Of a stretch of 64,000 bases of DNA, positions 52,992 to 62,106 are shown piece after piece (the stretch's first letter is position 1; every line of letters begins with the position of its first letter). Origin of the DNA: Sediminibacillus albus (lineage in GTDB: Bacteria > Bacillota > Bacilli > Bacillales > Amphibacillaceae). The position numbers were made by a program, and so were the translations under genes. The stretch lies in the NCBI RefSeq assembly GCF_900101125.1, contig NZ_FNFL01000001.1, positions 558,001 through 622,000 on the forward strand. The letters are read 5' to 3'. The notes beneath the pieces are model-generated. The model was not told the DNA's origin, did not search any database, and saw nothing but the letters and a program-made list of their open reading frames with translations.

Positions 52992-54788
52992 TCATTGGCT
53001 TTCTGTTAGTTTAAGAAATTCCTCGACATCATCTATGCACAACTGGATAGCTTTTTCCCAAAAGTCCATTCGATCAAGATTAACATTCAAATGTTTCTTC
53101 GCCAGGTCCTCTACATTCATTCGCCCGGTATCTCTTAACAGGGAAACATAAGCCTCTTCAAAGCTGTCGCCGGAATTTATTGCATCAGCATAAATACCTA
53201 AGCTGAATAAATATCCAAACGTATAAGGGAAGTTATAAAAAGGCACATCGGTGATATGAAAGTGAAGCTTAGAGGCCCAGAAAGTCGGATCATAGCCATA
53301 AAGCGCCCCGCAATAAGCATCTCTCTGTGCTTCTTTCATTAAATGATTTAATTTTTCGGTGGAAACCAGTCCTGATTTTCTTTCTTCGTAAAATCGCGTT
53401 TCAAAAAGATAACGGGAATGGATGTTCATGAAAAAGGCCACACTGCGCTGAATTTTATCGTCCAGGAGTGAAATCTTCTGTTCCTTGGTTTCCGCATTTT
53501 TAACTGCCGCGTCAGCGACGATCATTTCAGCGAAGGTTGATGCTGTCTCCGCAACATTCATGGCGTAATCCTGATTTAATATTTCAATATCGTTCATTAC
53601 GTACTGATGATATCCATGGCCAAGTTCGTGCGCTAATGTGGCAACATTGGAAGCAGTGCCAGAATAGGTCATAAATATTCTTGTTTGCTGGCTGTCAGGA
53701 AAACTTGTACAAAAGCCTCCCGGGCGTTTACCAGGGCGATTATCAGCCTCAATCCACCGCTTATCAAATGCCATTTGGGCAAACTCAGCCATTCCAGTAC
53801 TAAACCGGCTGAACTGTTCAATGATGATTCGCGCAGCATCATCATAACTAATAGCACCCCCGTTTTCCCCTACTGGTGCGTCTAAGTCAAACCAGCTTAA
53901 TCGCTCAATGCCTAGTAATTCAGCTTTTCTTTTTAAATAGGAAACGAACGGTGTTTTATTGCTTGAGATGGCTTCCCACATGGCATGCAACGTTTTTTCA
54001 CTCATCCGATTATAGTTGACGGGTTCATGCAACACACTTGCCCATTTTCTATGTTTATACGTTTGCAGTCGGAAACCTGCCAAGTGATTCAATGTTTCAC
54101 TAAACAAGTCGGCATATTCCAGCCAGGCTTTTTCCAGTTTATCAAATGCCGATTTTCTGACATTTCTTTCAGGACTGCTTAGAAGATTTGCTGCCTGGCC
54201 AATCGATAAACGCTTTACTGTTCCGTTCTCATTCCAATCAATTCCCATCTTGGCGACAATCGCATCATACATTTCTCCCCATGCATGATAGCCATCTACT
54301 GCAAGGTCATTCACTAGGATTTCCTGGTCTACCGGCAGCTTGTCCATCGCCTTTTGGCGCCGCTCATGCAAAACAAACGAAAAGGGAGCTATCGTTGGCT
54401 GTTCAAGTATTCCATTCCATATATCAGAAGGAATCTGGACAAACTTCCGATCTAAAATCGTCAATACTGTCGAAAACTTTGCTCCCAGCTCGCTGCGTTT
54501 TCCTACTAGAAGTTTTGCTTTATGGTCATGCACATCTTCTGCTGTCAGGCAGCTGACAAATGCCGATACTTCCCCTAGCTGCTTAGAACTTTTTTCTAAC
54601 AAGCTGATTATATTTTCTACATACGCTATGTCATCCGACCGCTCAGGAATAGGGAACTGTTTCACCTGATTAGAAAATTTATTCAAGTCTTGCTCCAATG
54701 CTTCTATGTAATCTGCTAAATCCTGTGAACTGCTGCCCCCTTCAAATAAATCATCCAAAATCCACCGTGGATTATACCTGCCGCTCAT
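52992..54788 (-). CDS. M3-family oligoendopeptidase (PepF-like)
   Basis: A 598-residue cytoplasmic zinc metallopeptidase that cleaves short peptides. The zinc motif is TLAHELGHGYHQY (HExxH), the third ligand Glu lies in NVAETASTFAEMIV, and the late region has the substrate Tyr/His segment DVPFYNFPYTFGYLFSLGIY. Residues 1-200 are the helical N-domain. The start is the ATG of MSGRYNP, after AAAAGGAGAGG; a 26-residue upstream extension lacks a ribosome site. It is monocistronic. Confidence 0.94.
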   Translation of the reverse strand: MSGRYNPRWILDDLFEGGSSSQDLADYIEALEQDLNKFSNQVKQFPIPERSDDIAYVENIISLLEKSSKQLGEVSAFVSCLTAEDVHDHKAKLLVGKRSELGAKFSTVLTILDRKFVQIPSDIWNGILEQPTIAPFSFVLHERRQKAMDKLPVDQEILVNDLAVDGYHAWGEMYDAIVAKMGIDWNENGTVKRLSIGQAANLLSSPERNVRKSAFDKLEKAWLEYADLFSETLNHLAGFRLQTYKHRKWASVLHEPVNYNRMSEKTLHAMWEAISSNKTPFVSYLKRKAELLGIERLSWFDLDAPVGENGGAISYDDAARIIIEQFSRFSTGMAEFAQMAFDKRWIEADNRPGKRPGGFCTSFPDSQQTRIFMTYSGTASNVATLAHELGHGYHQYVMNDIEILNQDYAMNVAETASTFAEMIVADAAVKNAETKEQKISLLDDKIQRSVAFFMNIHSRYLFETRFYEERKSGLVSTEKLNHLMKEAQRDAYCGALYGYDPTFWASKLHFHITDVPFYNFPYTFGYLFSLGIYADAINSGDSFEEAYVSLLRDTGRMNVEDLAKKHLNVNLDRMDFWEKAIQLCIDDVEEFLKLTESQ

Positions 54789-55006
54789 GAACAACCTCTC
54801 CTTTTCCCATATATAGAATAAAAAAATAGACAAAGAGATATCCGGGGAAAAGCATCCCTGTCCCAACCTCCCCTGGTATAAAGGGGTGGAAAAGGGATTA
54901 TCCCCAATTAGGCCTGCTTCTTGCTGTTTCCCTATTTTGGTAATCTATTATACCTTGTTTCTTCTAGGATGAAAAACTATTTCCGGCTAAAAAGAATTAC
55001 CTTCTT

Positions 55007-55467
55007 TTAAATGATTTTCACATGAACAGGATTGGCGGTAACATAATAGATTACACCTTTAGAATTTTTCACTTTATATTGCTCCCCTGAACCTACCTTT
55101 ACTTTATCTACAATTTCCGGAAAGCCTACTCCCTTATTTATTGTATTAACGAAAGCGCCATCACTCCATGAAGGCCGGTTATAATACCTTAGACCATCAA
55201 CCTTGCTCTCTACTCTTTTGCCAATAAACAACCGCTGGTCCTGAGTTCCAAGCTGTCTTTCGCCCCCTTCTCTGATAACAGCTCCGGTTTTCGGATGGGC
55301 GTAAATTTGTACTCTGCCGTTGTCCTGGTTATGTCCACAGGCACCCCTATTTCCTGATAACGGTTATACTGATAAAGGGAGATTTGCAGATTAAGGTTCT
55401 TTTCTGTCCAATATCGATTGGAACCCCCACCACCATGTCCTGGATCAATGATTAATATCGGAGCCAT
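55007..55467 (-). pseudogene. Broken phage-type N-acetylmuramoyl-L-alanine amidase
   Basis: The first frame (ATG at 55467, after AAAGGAGG) encodes the start of an Amidase_3 domain: IIDPGHGGGGSNRYWTEKNL with the catalytic zinc His, but it lacks the remaining zinc ligands and stops at 55210. A second frame (down to 55007) encodes the C-terminal cell-wall domain of phage amidases: DQRLFIGKRVESKVDGLRYY and GEQYKVKNSKGVIYY. About 100 residues of the catalytic middle are missing and the halves are out of frame, so an internal deletion inactivated the gene. A holin lies just upstream, so the pair is a prophage lysis remnant. Confidence 0.8.
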
Positions 55468-55481
55468 TATCATTCCTCCTT

Positions 55482-55715
55482 TTATTTTGATAACCCATTT
55501 TGCTTCAATACCGCCCGCTGCTGTTTGCCTTTTGTTGTCACATAATTATTTTTAAACCATGCATACACCGAGGAAACAGTAGTGAAGATACTTGCAGTCA
55601 CTTGTTCTGCAAGTTCATTGTCTATTGGTAGCGGGGACTTTGAGAACATAACCAATACCTGATTTACTAAGGCGAGAACTAATACAACCGTACGGATCAG
55701 CGTACCTTTATCCAT
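55482..55715 (-). CDS. SPP1-type phage holin
   Basis: A 77-residue holin of the SPP1 family that would make membrane lesions to release an endolysin. One clear transmembrane helix (LIRTVVLVLALVNQVLVMF) is followed by the conserved NELAEQVTASIFTTVSSVYA and a basic tail. The ATG follows GCAGGAGGTGAC; six more codons upstream precede that site. It lies 14 bp before the broken amidase, in the usual holin-endolysin order, but no other phage gene is present. Confidence 0.87.
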   Translation of the reverse strand: MDKGTLIRTVVLVLALVNQVLVMFSKSPLPIDNELAEQVTASIFTTVSSVYAWFKNNYVTTKGKQQRAVLKQNGLSK

Positions 55716-55916
55716 TTTTGTCACCTCCTGCATTTAAATGAACAGACTTTTTTGCCTGCTACTATATTAAAGTCAAAGACTAATAGATGTGGCACGGCTG
55801 CTGTATCGGGATGAGCACTATTGTCTCTTCCAGACCCACCTAATGAAAAGATATTTATGGTATAATGAATATATTACTTAGATAAATAATCGCTGATAGT
55901 CAGGAGAATGGTGTTT

Positions 55917-56408
55917 ATGAATCTGCCTTGGAGCACATTGCCAGTAATTATAGAACCGATGAAAGAAAAAGATGCCATGGAAATTTCCACTTGGAAATAT
56001 GAGGAGCCCTATGATTTATACAGCAATGATGGCAGTAATTCTTTATTGCAAGAGCTGCTTGATGGCTCTTACTACTCCGCCAGCATACAGCACTCACTCA
56101 TTGGTTATTTTTGCTTTGGAAAAAGTGCCCAAGTTCCAGCTGGAGCCGAAGCTGGTTTTTACCAGGAAGAAGCACTGGATATCGGTCTGGGATTACGTCC
56201 AAACCTGACTGGCAAAGGATTTGGGGCTAGTTTCTTAAAGAAAGGGATTGACTTTGCTGTCGATACCCGCCTGCCCCAAAAAATCCGGCTCACTGTGGCG
56301 GCATTCAACCAAAGAGCAATCACCGTTTACCAACGTCATGGGTTTGAATCAACCTCCGCATTTATGAGCAACAACATAGAATTTATAATCATGACCCGAC
56401 AAGTGTAA
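55917..56408 (+). CDS. GNAT-family N-acetyltransferase
   Basis: A 163-residue acetyltransferase with the GNAT fold. The acetyl-CoA loop is LRPNLTGKGFGASFLKKG, followed by RLTVAAFNQRAITVYQRHGF, the usual C-terminal GNAT motif. The substrate is unknown. I start at the ATG of MNLPWST, ten bases after TCAGGAG; an ATG three codons earlier nearly touches that site. It is convergent with the DUF4129 gene over a bidirectional terminator. Confidence 0.9.
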   Translation: MNLPWSTLPVIIEPMKEKDAMEISTWKYEEPYDLYSNDGSNSLLQELLDGSYYSASIQHSLIGYFCFGKSAQVPAGAEAGFYQEEALDIGLGLRPNLTGKGFGASFLKKGIDFAVDTRLPQKIRLTVAAFNQRAITVYQRHGFESTSAFMSNNIEFIIMTRQV

Positions 56409-56428
56409 ACCAAACAATAAAATCCATA

Positions 56429-56466
56429 AAAAAGGCCGCACCATTATATGAGTGCAGCCCTTTTTA
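56429..56466 (+). terminator. Bidirectional terminator
   Basis: AAAAGGcCGCAC pairs with GTGCaGCCcTTTTT around a 10-base loop, with an A-run before and T5 after, between the GNAT gene and the DUF4129 gene. Confidence 0.85.
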
Positions 56467-56478
56467 TTATATGCTTAT

Positions 56479-57687
56479 TTAATTTGTATCAGTTGATTGA
56501 TCCTTTAAGATATTGGTTAACTCTTGAATCTCTTTCCGGAAAGTTTTCTCTTCCTGTACAGATAATTCTTCTTCTCCATACCTTACTCGTTGATATAATA
56601 CCACATCATTTACCGGTAATTGCAATCGATTAAACCAATCCTCCACCGTTTCATAAGCTCTTCTGCCAAAACCAAGTTTTTCTGCGAAAATTTCAAAATC
56701 GAGAAACAGTTTACGGATTGGATTTGAAGGCCGGTTAACCCGGGTTTTTGAAAACCACCTTTTCTTTTTCTTCAAAGATTCCGGAAGTGATTCATTAGCA
56801 ATTTCAATATTCCGGTAGGCGCCTCGATCTACTTCAATCCGTCTTTTATAAATAGACAACAGAATCAAGGTTGCTGCAACGATGACTGCAATAGTGAGCA
56901 CCCATTGGGCTGCATGTAATACTTGATTGACTACCTCGCCATCAAAATTTTCACCAACCTCCGGTCCATCATCTGAGCGATTGGAACCATCCTGTACAAT
57001 TTGGCTGCCATCTGTATCACTCTGTTTATAATTTGGTTCTATTTCAGTAGTACGAAAAATCCACCCTAAGATCCCACCGAGAGCTGAAGTAAGCAAATTG
57101 CCGATAAATAAATACCCAACACGGAAACCATTGAATAAAAAGGCGATGGCAACCCCTAAAGCAGTGAAAACTCCAAAAATAATCCAGATAAAATGCAGGC
57201 TGAAACCGCGCCCTCTTTCCATACTCATTATATTTCTCAATAGGTAACCTGACAGCATGAATACAAACTGAACGATTGCTATCCATAAAAATACAGGATT
57301 GCTATCCATTAATAAATATACAGCTATCAGAAAGAAACTAAGAGCAAGCAAAGATTTTTCATGCCGATGGTCCGCATCCTGTTGATGCTTAATAAATCGC
57401 CAGCCGAATACTGCTGCTATAAGACCAGCCAGCCAATATGGCATATTGAATAAACTGACAGCCGCCATCACTAGCAAACCGCCCCATAAAATGAAAGGAT
57501 ACATGACAGTACTGAATCTTGCGATAATCGTTGTGCCGATCACCTGGATGCCGATTAGCATTAGGAAACTCCAAAAGCAAACAGTGATATCCAATAACCA
57601 TAATAGCGGGATCAGCAGCAAATAAACCAGAATAGCCTCACTGGTGAACTGGTAGATGCGCGTAATTTGCCGTTCGGCATAATTCAT
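56479..57687 (-). CDS. DUF4129-domain membrane protein
   Basis: A 402-residue membrane protein: about seven hydrophobic helices in residues 10-225, a hydrophilic loop, one more helix near 265-285, then a cytoplasmic DUF4129 region (residues 300-402, FGRRAYETVEDWFNRLQLP). In Bacillus subtilis YebA, the third partner of MoxR and DUF58 proteins carries a transglutaminase domain ahead of DUF4129; here that domain is missing. Its start overlaps the DUF58 gene by 4 bp (ATGA), so it is the last gene of a three-gene operon. Confidence 0.83.
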   Translation of the reverse strand: MNYAERQITRIYQFTSEAILVYLLLIPLLWLLDITVCFWSFLMLIGIQVIGTTIIARFSTVMYPFILWGGLLVMAAVSLFNMPYWLAGLIAAVFGWRFIKHQQDADHRHEKSLLALSFFLIAVYLLMDSNPVFLWIAIVQFVFMLSGYLLRNIMSMERGRGFSLHFIWIIFGVFTALGVAIAFLFNGFRVGYLFIGNLLTSALGGILGWIFRTTEIEPNYKQSDTDGSQIVQDGSNRSDDGPEVGENFDGEVVNQVLHAAQWVLTIAVIVAATLILLSIYKRRIEVDRGAYRNIEIANESLPESLKKKKRWFSKTRVNRPSNPIRKLFLDFEIFAEKLGFGRRAYETVEDWFNRLQLPVNDVVLYQRVRYGEEELSVQEEKTFRKEIQELTNILKDQSTDTN

Positions 57688-58886
57688 ATTCGCTCACCCC
57701 ACTTTTTCATGTAGCTGCTTCCATCTGTTTCTTTCACCTGATAAACTGGCAATCCATTAGTACTCCAGCGTTCCGCAAACCAGGAGCTATCGGCATCCGC
57801 CTCACCGAAGAATACCACAGATTTTGACTTATACAGACGGTTGTCAACATAGTGAAGTAAATCTGAAAAACTGATTAGCCGATAACCAGTATTAATTCTC
57901 GCCAGCAATTCTAATGCTTCTTTAAGCTGGCCTGTTGAATTTCCTTCCTCCAAGGAGAAAAACCGTCTTTTGCCCGATCGCTGCAGGTTGATGTATAACT
58001 CATAAGGGTAACCTTTGCGGGCGGCAATCTGGCAAAAGTAAGTAACCTGGGAGATGATTTTTTCCATGTCCCCTGAAAAATATGCATTTCCCAGGGGACT
58101 CGACTCAGCGAGGTTGATAACCAGCACCCAGGAAAAGTCCAGGGTTCGTTCATAAATCTTCGTTTGAAGAGTAGAAGTTCTGGCAGAAGCTTTCCAGTGG
58201 ATACGGGAAAAAGGGTCTGAACTGACATAGTCTCTGGTGCCTGCCGGATTGAGTGTATCCTCATATGGCGACAGAAGAGCTCGCTGACTTCCTGTTGATT
58301 GGACAAATAATGACTCCACCCCTTGTACTTTCAGAGGTTCAGGGTAAACGATGAATTCTGTTCGATACATTCCCAGAAAGTTTAAGTATATCGAATCGAA
58401 TCCAGTTAAATGAGGAAAAGTGTACTTAAAATTACTTAGCCTGGTGACTCCTCTGTTTTGGGCTGCAAACGGAAAGGAAACCGTCGTCCGTCCTCTTCTG
58501 ATGATAGAAAAGGGAATTTCATATCCTGCCGTTTTGCTGTTGGAGGATTTCTCAGATTTCATCCCTTCTATCTCATTGCCCGAGGAAAAGTTAAGCCGGC
58601 CATTCACAATAGGAAAGGCCGAAGGATTGGTGAAAGCAATCGTTACCTTACTTATTTCTCCTGGAAAAAGCCTAATGCTTTGTCTTGGATTTTCCAGCGC
58701 CAGCTTATTGCCGATATTTCTTTCATATATAATACTTATTGCCAAATACGCCATGATAATTCCCACTAATATAAATAACAGCGGCCGGTTAAAGATAATG
58801 CTGAATACAAAGATCAGGATCACCAAGATCACCATAAGTTCATAACCGTAGTTCAGTTGATCGCCAATCCTTTTTTCCAGTTTCAT
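57684..58886 (-). CDS. DUF58 family protein
   Basis: A 400-residue protein with two N-terminal helices (about residues 18-55) followed by a vWA-like DUF58 domain; the motif YVSSDPFSRIHWKASAR is the family hallmark. DUF58 proteins work with MoxR ATPases, possibly in assembly of surface enzymes. I start at the ATG one base after the MoxR stop, ten bases from CAGGAG; a longer ORF from 58907 would overlap the MoxR gene. Equivalent to Bacillus subtilis YeaD. Confidence 0.9.
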   Translation of the reverse strand: MKLEKRIGDQLNYGYELMVILVILIFVFSIIFNRPLLFILVGIIMAYLAISIIYERNIGNKLALENPRQSIRLFPGEISKVTIAFTNPSAFPIVNGRLNFSSGNEIEGMKSEKSSNSKTAGYEIPFSIIRRGRTTVSFPFAAQNRGVTRLSNFKYTFPHLTGFDSIYLNFLGMYRTEFIVYPEPLKVQGVESLFVQSTGSQRALLSPYEDTLNPAGTRDYVSSDPFSRIHWKASARTSTLQTKIYERTLDFSWVLVINLAESSPLGNAYFSGDMEKIISQVTYFCQIAARKGYPYELYINLQRSGKRRFFSLEEGNSTGQLKEALELLARINTGYRLISFSDLLHYVDNRLYKSKSVVFFGEADADSSWFAERWSTNGLPVYQVKETDGSSYMKKWGERI

Positions 58887-58887
58887 T

Positions 58888-59838
58888 TTAATGAATCTCC
58901 TGTTCAACAGGAACTTCTACTAATTCGATTACTTCTTTCATCACTTGGGGTGTCGTCTTTCTGATCGAACCTTCCATACTTAATACAAGACGGTGTTCGA
59001 ATATGTATGGCGCAAGCAATTTAATATCAGCTGGACTAACAAAGTTTCTGCCCTTCAGCAAGGCGAATGCCTGGGCAGCTTTCATTAAGGCAAGTGCTCC
59101 CCTTGTGCTGACACCTAAATCGATTTCTTCATGTTCCCGTGTGCATCTTACCAGTGCTAGTAAATAATCCCTGACGACGGTAGAAACAGTCACCTGCTTC
59201 ACTTGAGTCTTCCATGACAACAAATCATCAATCGACAGGATTTCCTTAAGCTTAGCAAAAGGCTCTTCCGTACGGTATGTATCAAGAATCAATTGTTCTT
59301 CATGCAGCGAAGGGTAACTCATATCAATTTTAAATAAAAACCTGTCCAACTGAGCTTCTGGTAATGGAAAAGTGCCATGGTTGCTTTCCACCGGGTTCTG
59401 GGTTGCGATCACCATGAACGGCTCTGGCAGGGCGACTGTTTCACCATCAATTGTCACCTGCTTTTCCTCCATTGCTTCCAGCAGGCTTGATTGCGTCTTG
59501 GGGGTAGCCCGGTTAATTTCATCTGCCAACAATATATTTGCCATTACTGGTCCTGTCCTTAATTCAAACTCCTGGAGTTTAGGATGGAAAAACTGGATAC
59601 CAGTCACATCGCTTGGAAGTACATCAGGAGTGAATTGGACCCTGCGAAAATCTCCGGATATTATATTCGCAAAGCTTCTCGCCAGTTTTGTTTTGCCCGA
59701 TCCCGGTACACTTTCCAATAAAATATGCCCTTCTGCAAGGACTGCCGTAAACAGCAAATCTACAACCAATCCTTTTCCTATTATGACTTTTTCTATCTCT
59801 TGTTTGGCTGATTCAACCTTTTCAGCTAATAGTGCCAT
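58888..59838 (-). CDS. MoxR-family AAA+ ATPase
   Basis: A 316-residue AAA+ ATPase, a chaperone-like enzyme. Walker A is ESVPGSGKTKLARSF, Walker B NILLADEINRATPKTQ, sensor I IATQNPVESNHGTFP and the arginine finger region LPEAQLDRFLFK; the C-terminal lid follows. It is the first gene of the MoxR-DUF58-DUF4129 operon, equivalent to the Bacillus subtilis yeaC-yeaD-yebA arrangement. The ATG follows AAAGGGGGAAG. Confidence 0.95.
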   Translation of the reverse strand: MALLAEKVESAKQEIEKVIIGKGLVVDLLFTAVLAEGHILLESVPGSGKTKLARSFANIISGDFRRVQFTPDVLPSDVTGIQFFHPKLQEFELRTGPVMANILLADEINRATPKTQSSLLEAMEEKQVTIDGETVALPEPFMVIATQNPVESNHGTFPLPEAQLDRFLFKIDMSYPSLHEEQLILDTYRTEEPFAKLKEILSIDDLLSWKTQVKQVTVSTVVRDYLLALVRCTREHEEIDLGVSTRGALALMKAAQAFALLKGRNFVSPADIKLLAPYIFEHRLVLSMEGSIRKTTPQVMKEVIELVEVPVEQEIH

Positions 59839-59938
59839 TAGATACTTCCCCCTTTATTTTTTCATATGTTTTTTATTTTACCATTCAATTGGACAAACCA
59901 AGCTGAAATCGCCAAAATTTTCAAAATTTCTTTTTCCT

Positions 59939-59975
59939 AAAAAAAAAATCTGCCATCCATTAAGGTCAGCAGATT
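59939..59975 (-). terminator. Terminator of the manganese catalase gene
   Basis: AATCTGC pairs with GCAGATT around a 15-base loop, followed on the minus strand by T8-10. It closes the catalase gene and lies upstream of the MoxR promoter region. Confidence 0.83.
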
Positions 59976-59997
59976 ATAAGCTACTATTTTTCACAAT

Positions 59998-60879
59998 TTA
60001 TTTCATACTGGGATCCGGGTAATCTTCTGGGCCTCGTAAGGCTGCTAAAGGGGTATCAAATATATATGGCGGGGCTGGGTTCAGCTTCGGCTTCTTGCCG
60101 AATGGCACTGGATGTTCAACATAATTAAATACACCACAACCATCCATGCTTGGCCCGCTGGCCCAGCGTCCGGCAGCACTGGCGTTACCGGCTGAAAGAT
60201 TAAACAATGTGTAGGCAACTTCTTGTTTCTCAAGTTCACGCGGGAATGTACTCGGCACTACAATATTTTCCTTAGCTTCCAATTCAGCGATTGCTGCAAC
60301 CCATTGGTTCTGGTGCATGGTATCCCTGGCAATTAACCACGAAAGCATATCTTTTACACCGCGATCATCTGTCATTTCATATAAACGGCAGACTTGCAGC
60401 CTTCCTTGTGATTCAGCATTCAAGTTCGCCCGGAAATCAGCCAGCAAGTTGCCGCTGGCAATTATATAGTCAGCAGTCCAACGATTGCCGACACTGTCAG
60501 CCGGCATCGCACCTAAGCCTGAGACGATTGCATGCTGTGGATTGCTTCCTCCCAAAATCGCTGCTATCACGGGGTTTTGGGCAGCTTCATCCAATTCGAC
60601 ATCTGGTGCGCCATCCAGCAGACGGGCAATCATAGTAGCCAGCATCTCAATGTGGGCTAACTCTTCAGTCCCAGTGTCCATTAGAAGATCTCTATATTTG
60701 CCGTCTCCTCTGGTATTCCATCCCTGAAATAAATATTGAAGTGCTACAGAAATTTCTCCAAACTGTCCACCTAATACTTCTTGGAGCTTCTTTGCATATA
60801 CGGGATCTGGACAGTCTGGCTTTGACCGGTACTGCAACTCTTTAACATGATAGAACAATAGCTTCACTTCCTTATCCAT
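59998..60879 (-). CDS. Manganese catalase
   Basis: A 293-residue dimanganese catalase that disproportionates hydrogen peroxide in the cytoplasm. The four-helix-bundle ligands are visible: GGQFGEISVALQY, GTEELAHIEM (ExxH), LNAESQGRLQV and DTMHQNQW. The C-terminal tail (CGVFNYVEHPVPFGKKPKLN) is typical of the YdbD/KatN group. The ATG has no Shine-Dalgarno of its own; a 7-codon ORF ends four bases before it. Regulation is unclear. Confidence 0.93.
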   Translation of the reverse strand: MDKEVKLLFYHVKELQYRSKPDCPDPVYAKKLQEVLGGQFGEISVALQYLFQGWNTRGDGKYRDLLMDTGTEELAHIEMLATMIARLLDGAPDVELDEAAQNPVIAAILGGSNPQHAIVSGLGAMPADSVGNRWTADYIIASGNLLADFRANLNAESQGRLQVCRLYEMTDDRGVKDMLSWLIARDTMHQNQWVAAIAELEAKENIVVPSTFPRELEKQEVAYTLFNLSAGNASAAGRWASGPSMDGCGVFNYVEHPVPFGKKPKLNPAPPYIFDTPLAALRGPEDYPDPSMK

Positions 60880-60883
60880 TAAT

Positions 60884-60907
60884 TTAAGCTGGGTAAATGA
60901 CCCTCAT
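60884..60907 (-). other. 7-codon upstream ORF, possible translational coupler
   Basis: ATGAGGGTCATTTACCCAGC then TTAA, encoding MRVIYPA. It starts 12 bases after AGGAG, its stop is four bases before the catalase ATG, and GGGTcatttACCC inside it can pair. The catalase start lacks an own ribosome site, so translation may depend on this ORF. Confidence 0.35.
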
Positions 60908-61179
60908 ATATTAGATATTCTCCTGCGCCTAAAAAGGTGAATGAAAGAAGTAGTTGCTGTTGTTGAAAACAAAAAAATTCTTTGCCTAACTTTTTCTTGC
61001 TCCATTTGAAAAAGATTTACGTATTCCTCCGACAATTTAAAGGTTCTCATTCAGGGAAATTCCGCAAACTGGGTTTTGTTTAGGAAAAGCTCTTACTTAT
61101 AGGGGATGGTTTGGCTTGTCAGCCCTTTTTCAATAAAGAGAGAGAAACCCGGGGAGAAGTGAACGACCAATTCTGCGTC

Positions 61180-61638
61180 TTAATGTAGCGCTTGATTGTT
61201 TTCAACTGCTTGCTTTAGTTGCTGCTGAATCCTGCCAATCCCGCCGCACCCTTGTAATGGAAAAACGACATGAGGACTTGTTGCTTGAAAACTGTTGTGA
61301 ATCACCCGATTGTATTTTTTACCTGTTAAAACGATGCACTGCTGATAATTGTCCAGTCCTTTCGTATGTATTTGTTTTTGTAAAAACTCGGTTGTGACAA
61401 TCCGATCGCTTTTGTGATTGAAAGTCAAATCATAATTTTCAGGTACTATATCATCCGGAAGCAAAAAACCATGCTTAGCAGATAAAACTACCCAATCAAG
61501 CTGGAAATGGTTCGCATAATTTTCACAGAGACGATGAAGCGTTCCTATATACGCCTCTTTTGCCGGAACGGGTCCGATATCTCCTTTGATATCCCATACT
61601 TTTTTCTTTCCGCAAGGTATAATGCATAACTTTGGCAA
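61180..61638 (-). CDS. DUF6884 family protein
   Basis: A 152-residue soluble protein starting PKLCIIPCGKKKVWD, then VLSAKHGFLLPDD and NYDLTF. This is the DUF6884/YaaA-like pattern of uncharacterised proteins, some annotated near tRNA or nucleotide modification; no activity can be assigned. The start is TTG, nine bases after GAAGGAG. It is monocistronic. The 270-bp gap downstream (60908-61179) contains no gene that I can see. Confidence 0.72.
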   Translation of the reverse strand: MPKLCIIPCGKKKVWDIKGDIGPVPAKEAYIGTLHRLCENYANHFQLDWVVLSAKHGFLLPDDIVPENYDLTFNHKSDRIVTTEFLQKQIHTKGLDNYQQCIVLTGKKYNRVIHNSFQATSPHVVFPLQGCGGIGRIQQQLKQAVENNQALH

Positions 61639-61738
61639 ACTCGATCACTCCTTCCTTTTCCATAGCTAAACCTGCGGTTCATTTACATTATGTACTTGCT
61701 GCAATACAAATTTCTTCCGTTCAGTGGATTTTTTTCAT

Positions 61739-61768
61739 AAAAAAAAGGCAAACCGTTAAGGTCTGCCT
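61739..61768 (-). terminator. Terminator of the cold shock gene
   Basis: GGCAgACC pairs with GGTTtGCC around TTAAC and is followed on the minus strand by TTTTTTTT. Confidence 0.88.
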
Positions 61769-61784
61769 CTTTGTATCAGCTCAA

Positions 61785-61985
61785 TTAGCTTTTAACAACG
61801 TTAGCTGCTTGTGGTCCACGGTTTCCTTCTTCAACATCAAAAGTCACTTCTTGACCTTCTTCAAGTGTTTTGAAACCTTCTTCTTGGATAGCAGAAAAAT
61901 GAACGAATACATCGTCTTGCCCTTCTACTTCGATAAACCCAAAACCTTTGTCTGCGTTAAACCATTTTACTTTTCCTTGTGCCAT
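61785..61985 (-). CDS. Cold shock protein (CspB family)
   Basis: A 66-residue five-strand beta-barrel RNA chaperone. RNP1 is KGFGFIEV and RNP2 VFVHFSAI, both intact. The start is the ATG of MAQGKVKWF, preceded by AAGGAGGAAATG; 11 further residues upstream are open but lie before that site. A promoter 120 bp upstream gives a leader typical of cold shock genes, and a hairpin abuts the ribosome site. Confidence 0.97.
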   Translation of the reverse strand: MAQGKVKWFNADKGFGFIEVEGQDDVFVHFSAIQEEGFKTLEEGQEVTFDVEEGNRGPQAANVVKS

Positions 61986-62000
61986 GAAACATTTCCTCCT

Positions 62001-62019
62001 TGTGTGGCTTTTCCACACA
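62001..62019 (-). promoter_or_regulatory. Hairpin abutting the csp ribosome site
   Basis: TGTGTGG and CCACACA pair around AAAAG in the leader; the Shine-Dalgarno AAGGAGG begins immediately after the stem. It could tune translation with temperature; this is an inference. Confidence 0.5.
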
Positions 62020-62106
62020 CATGTATTACTATTCTTGCTCTTACCTCAACCAAAAACGTTGGTGTTTCAATTACTTGAAGCGGTCACGAACAAAATAGCT
62101 ATTTTT

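Noticed and set aside
55007-55715. Resident prophage or integrated element
   Set aside because: Only a holin and a broken amidase are present; no integrase, structural genes, attachment repeats or tRNA target are visible.
59372-60022. 216-codon ORF on the plus strand
   Set aside because: It lies antisense to the MoxR gene and crosses the catalase terminator; no ribosome site, and the MoxR frame is clearly the coding one.
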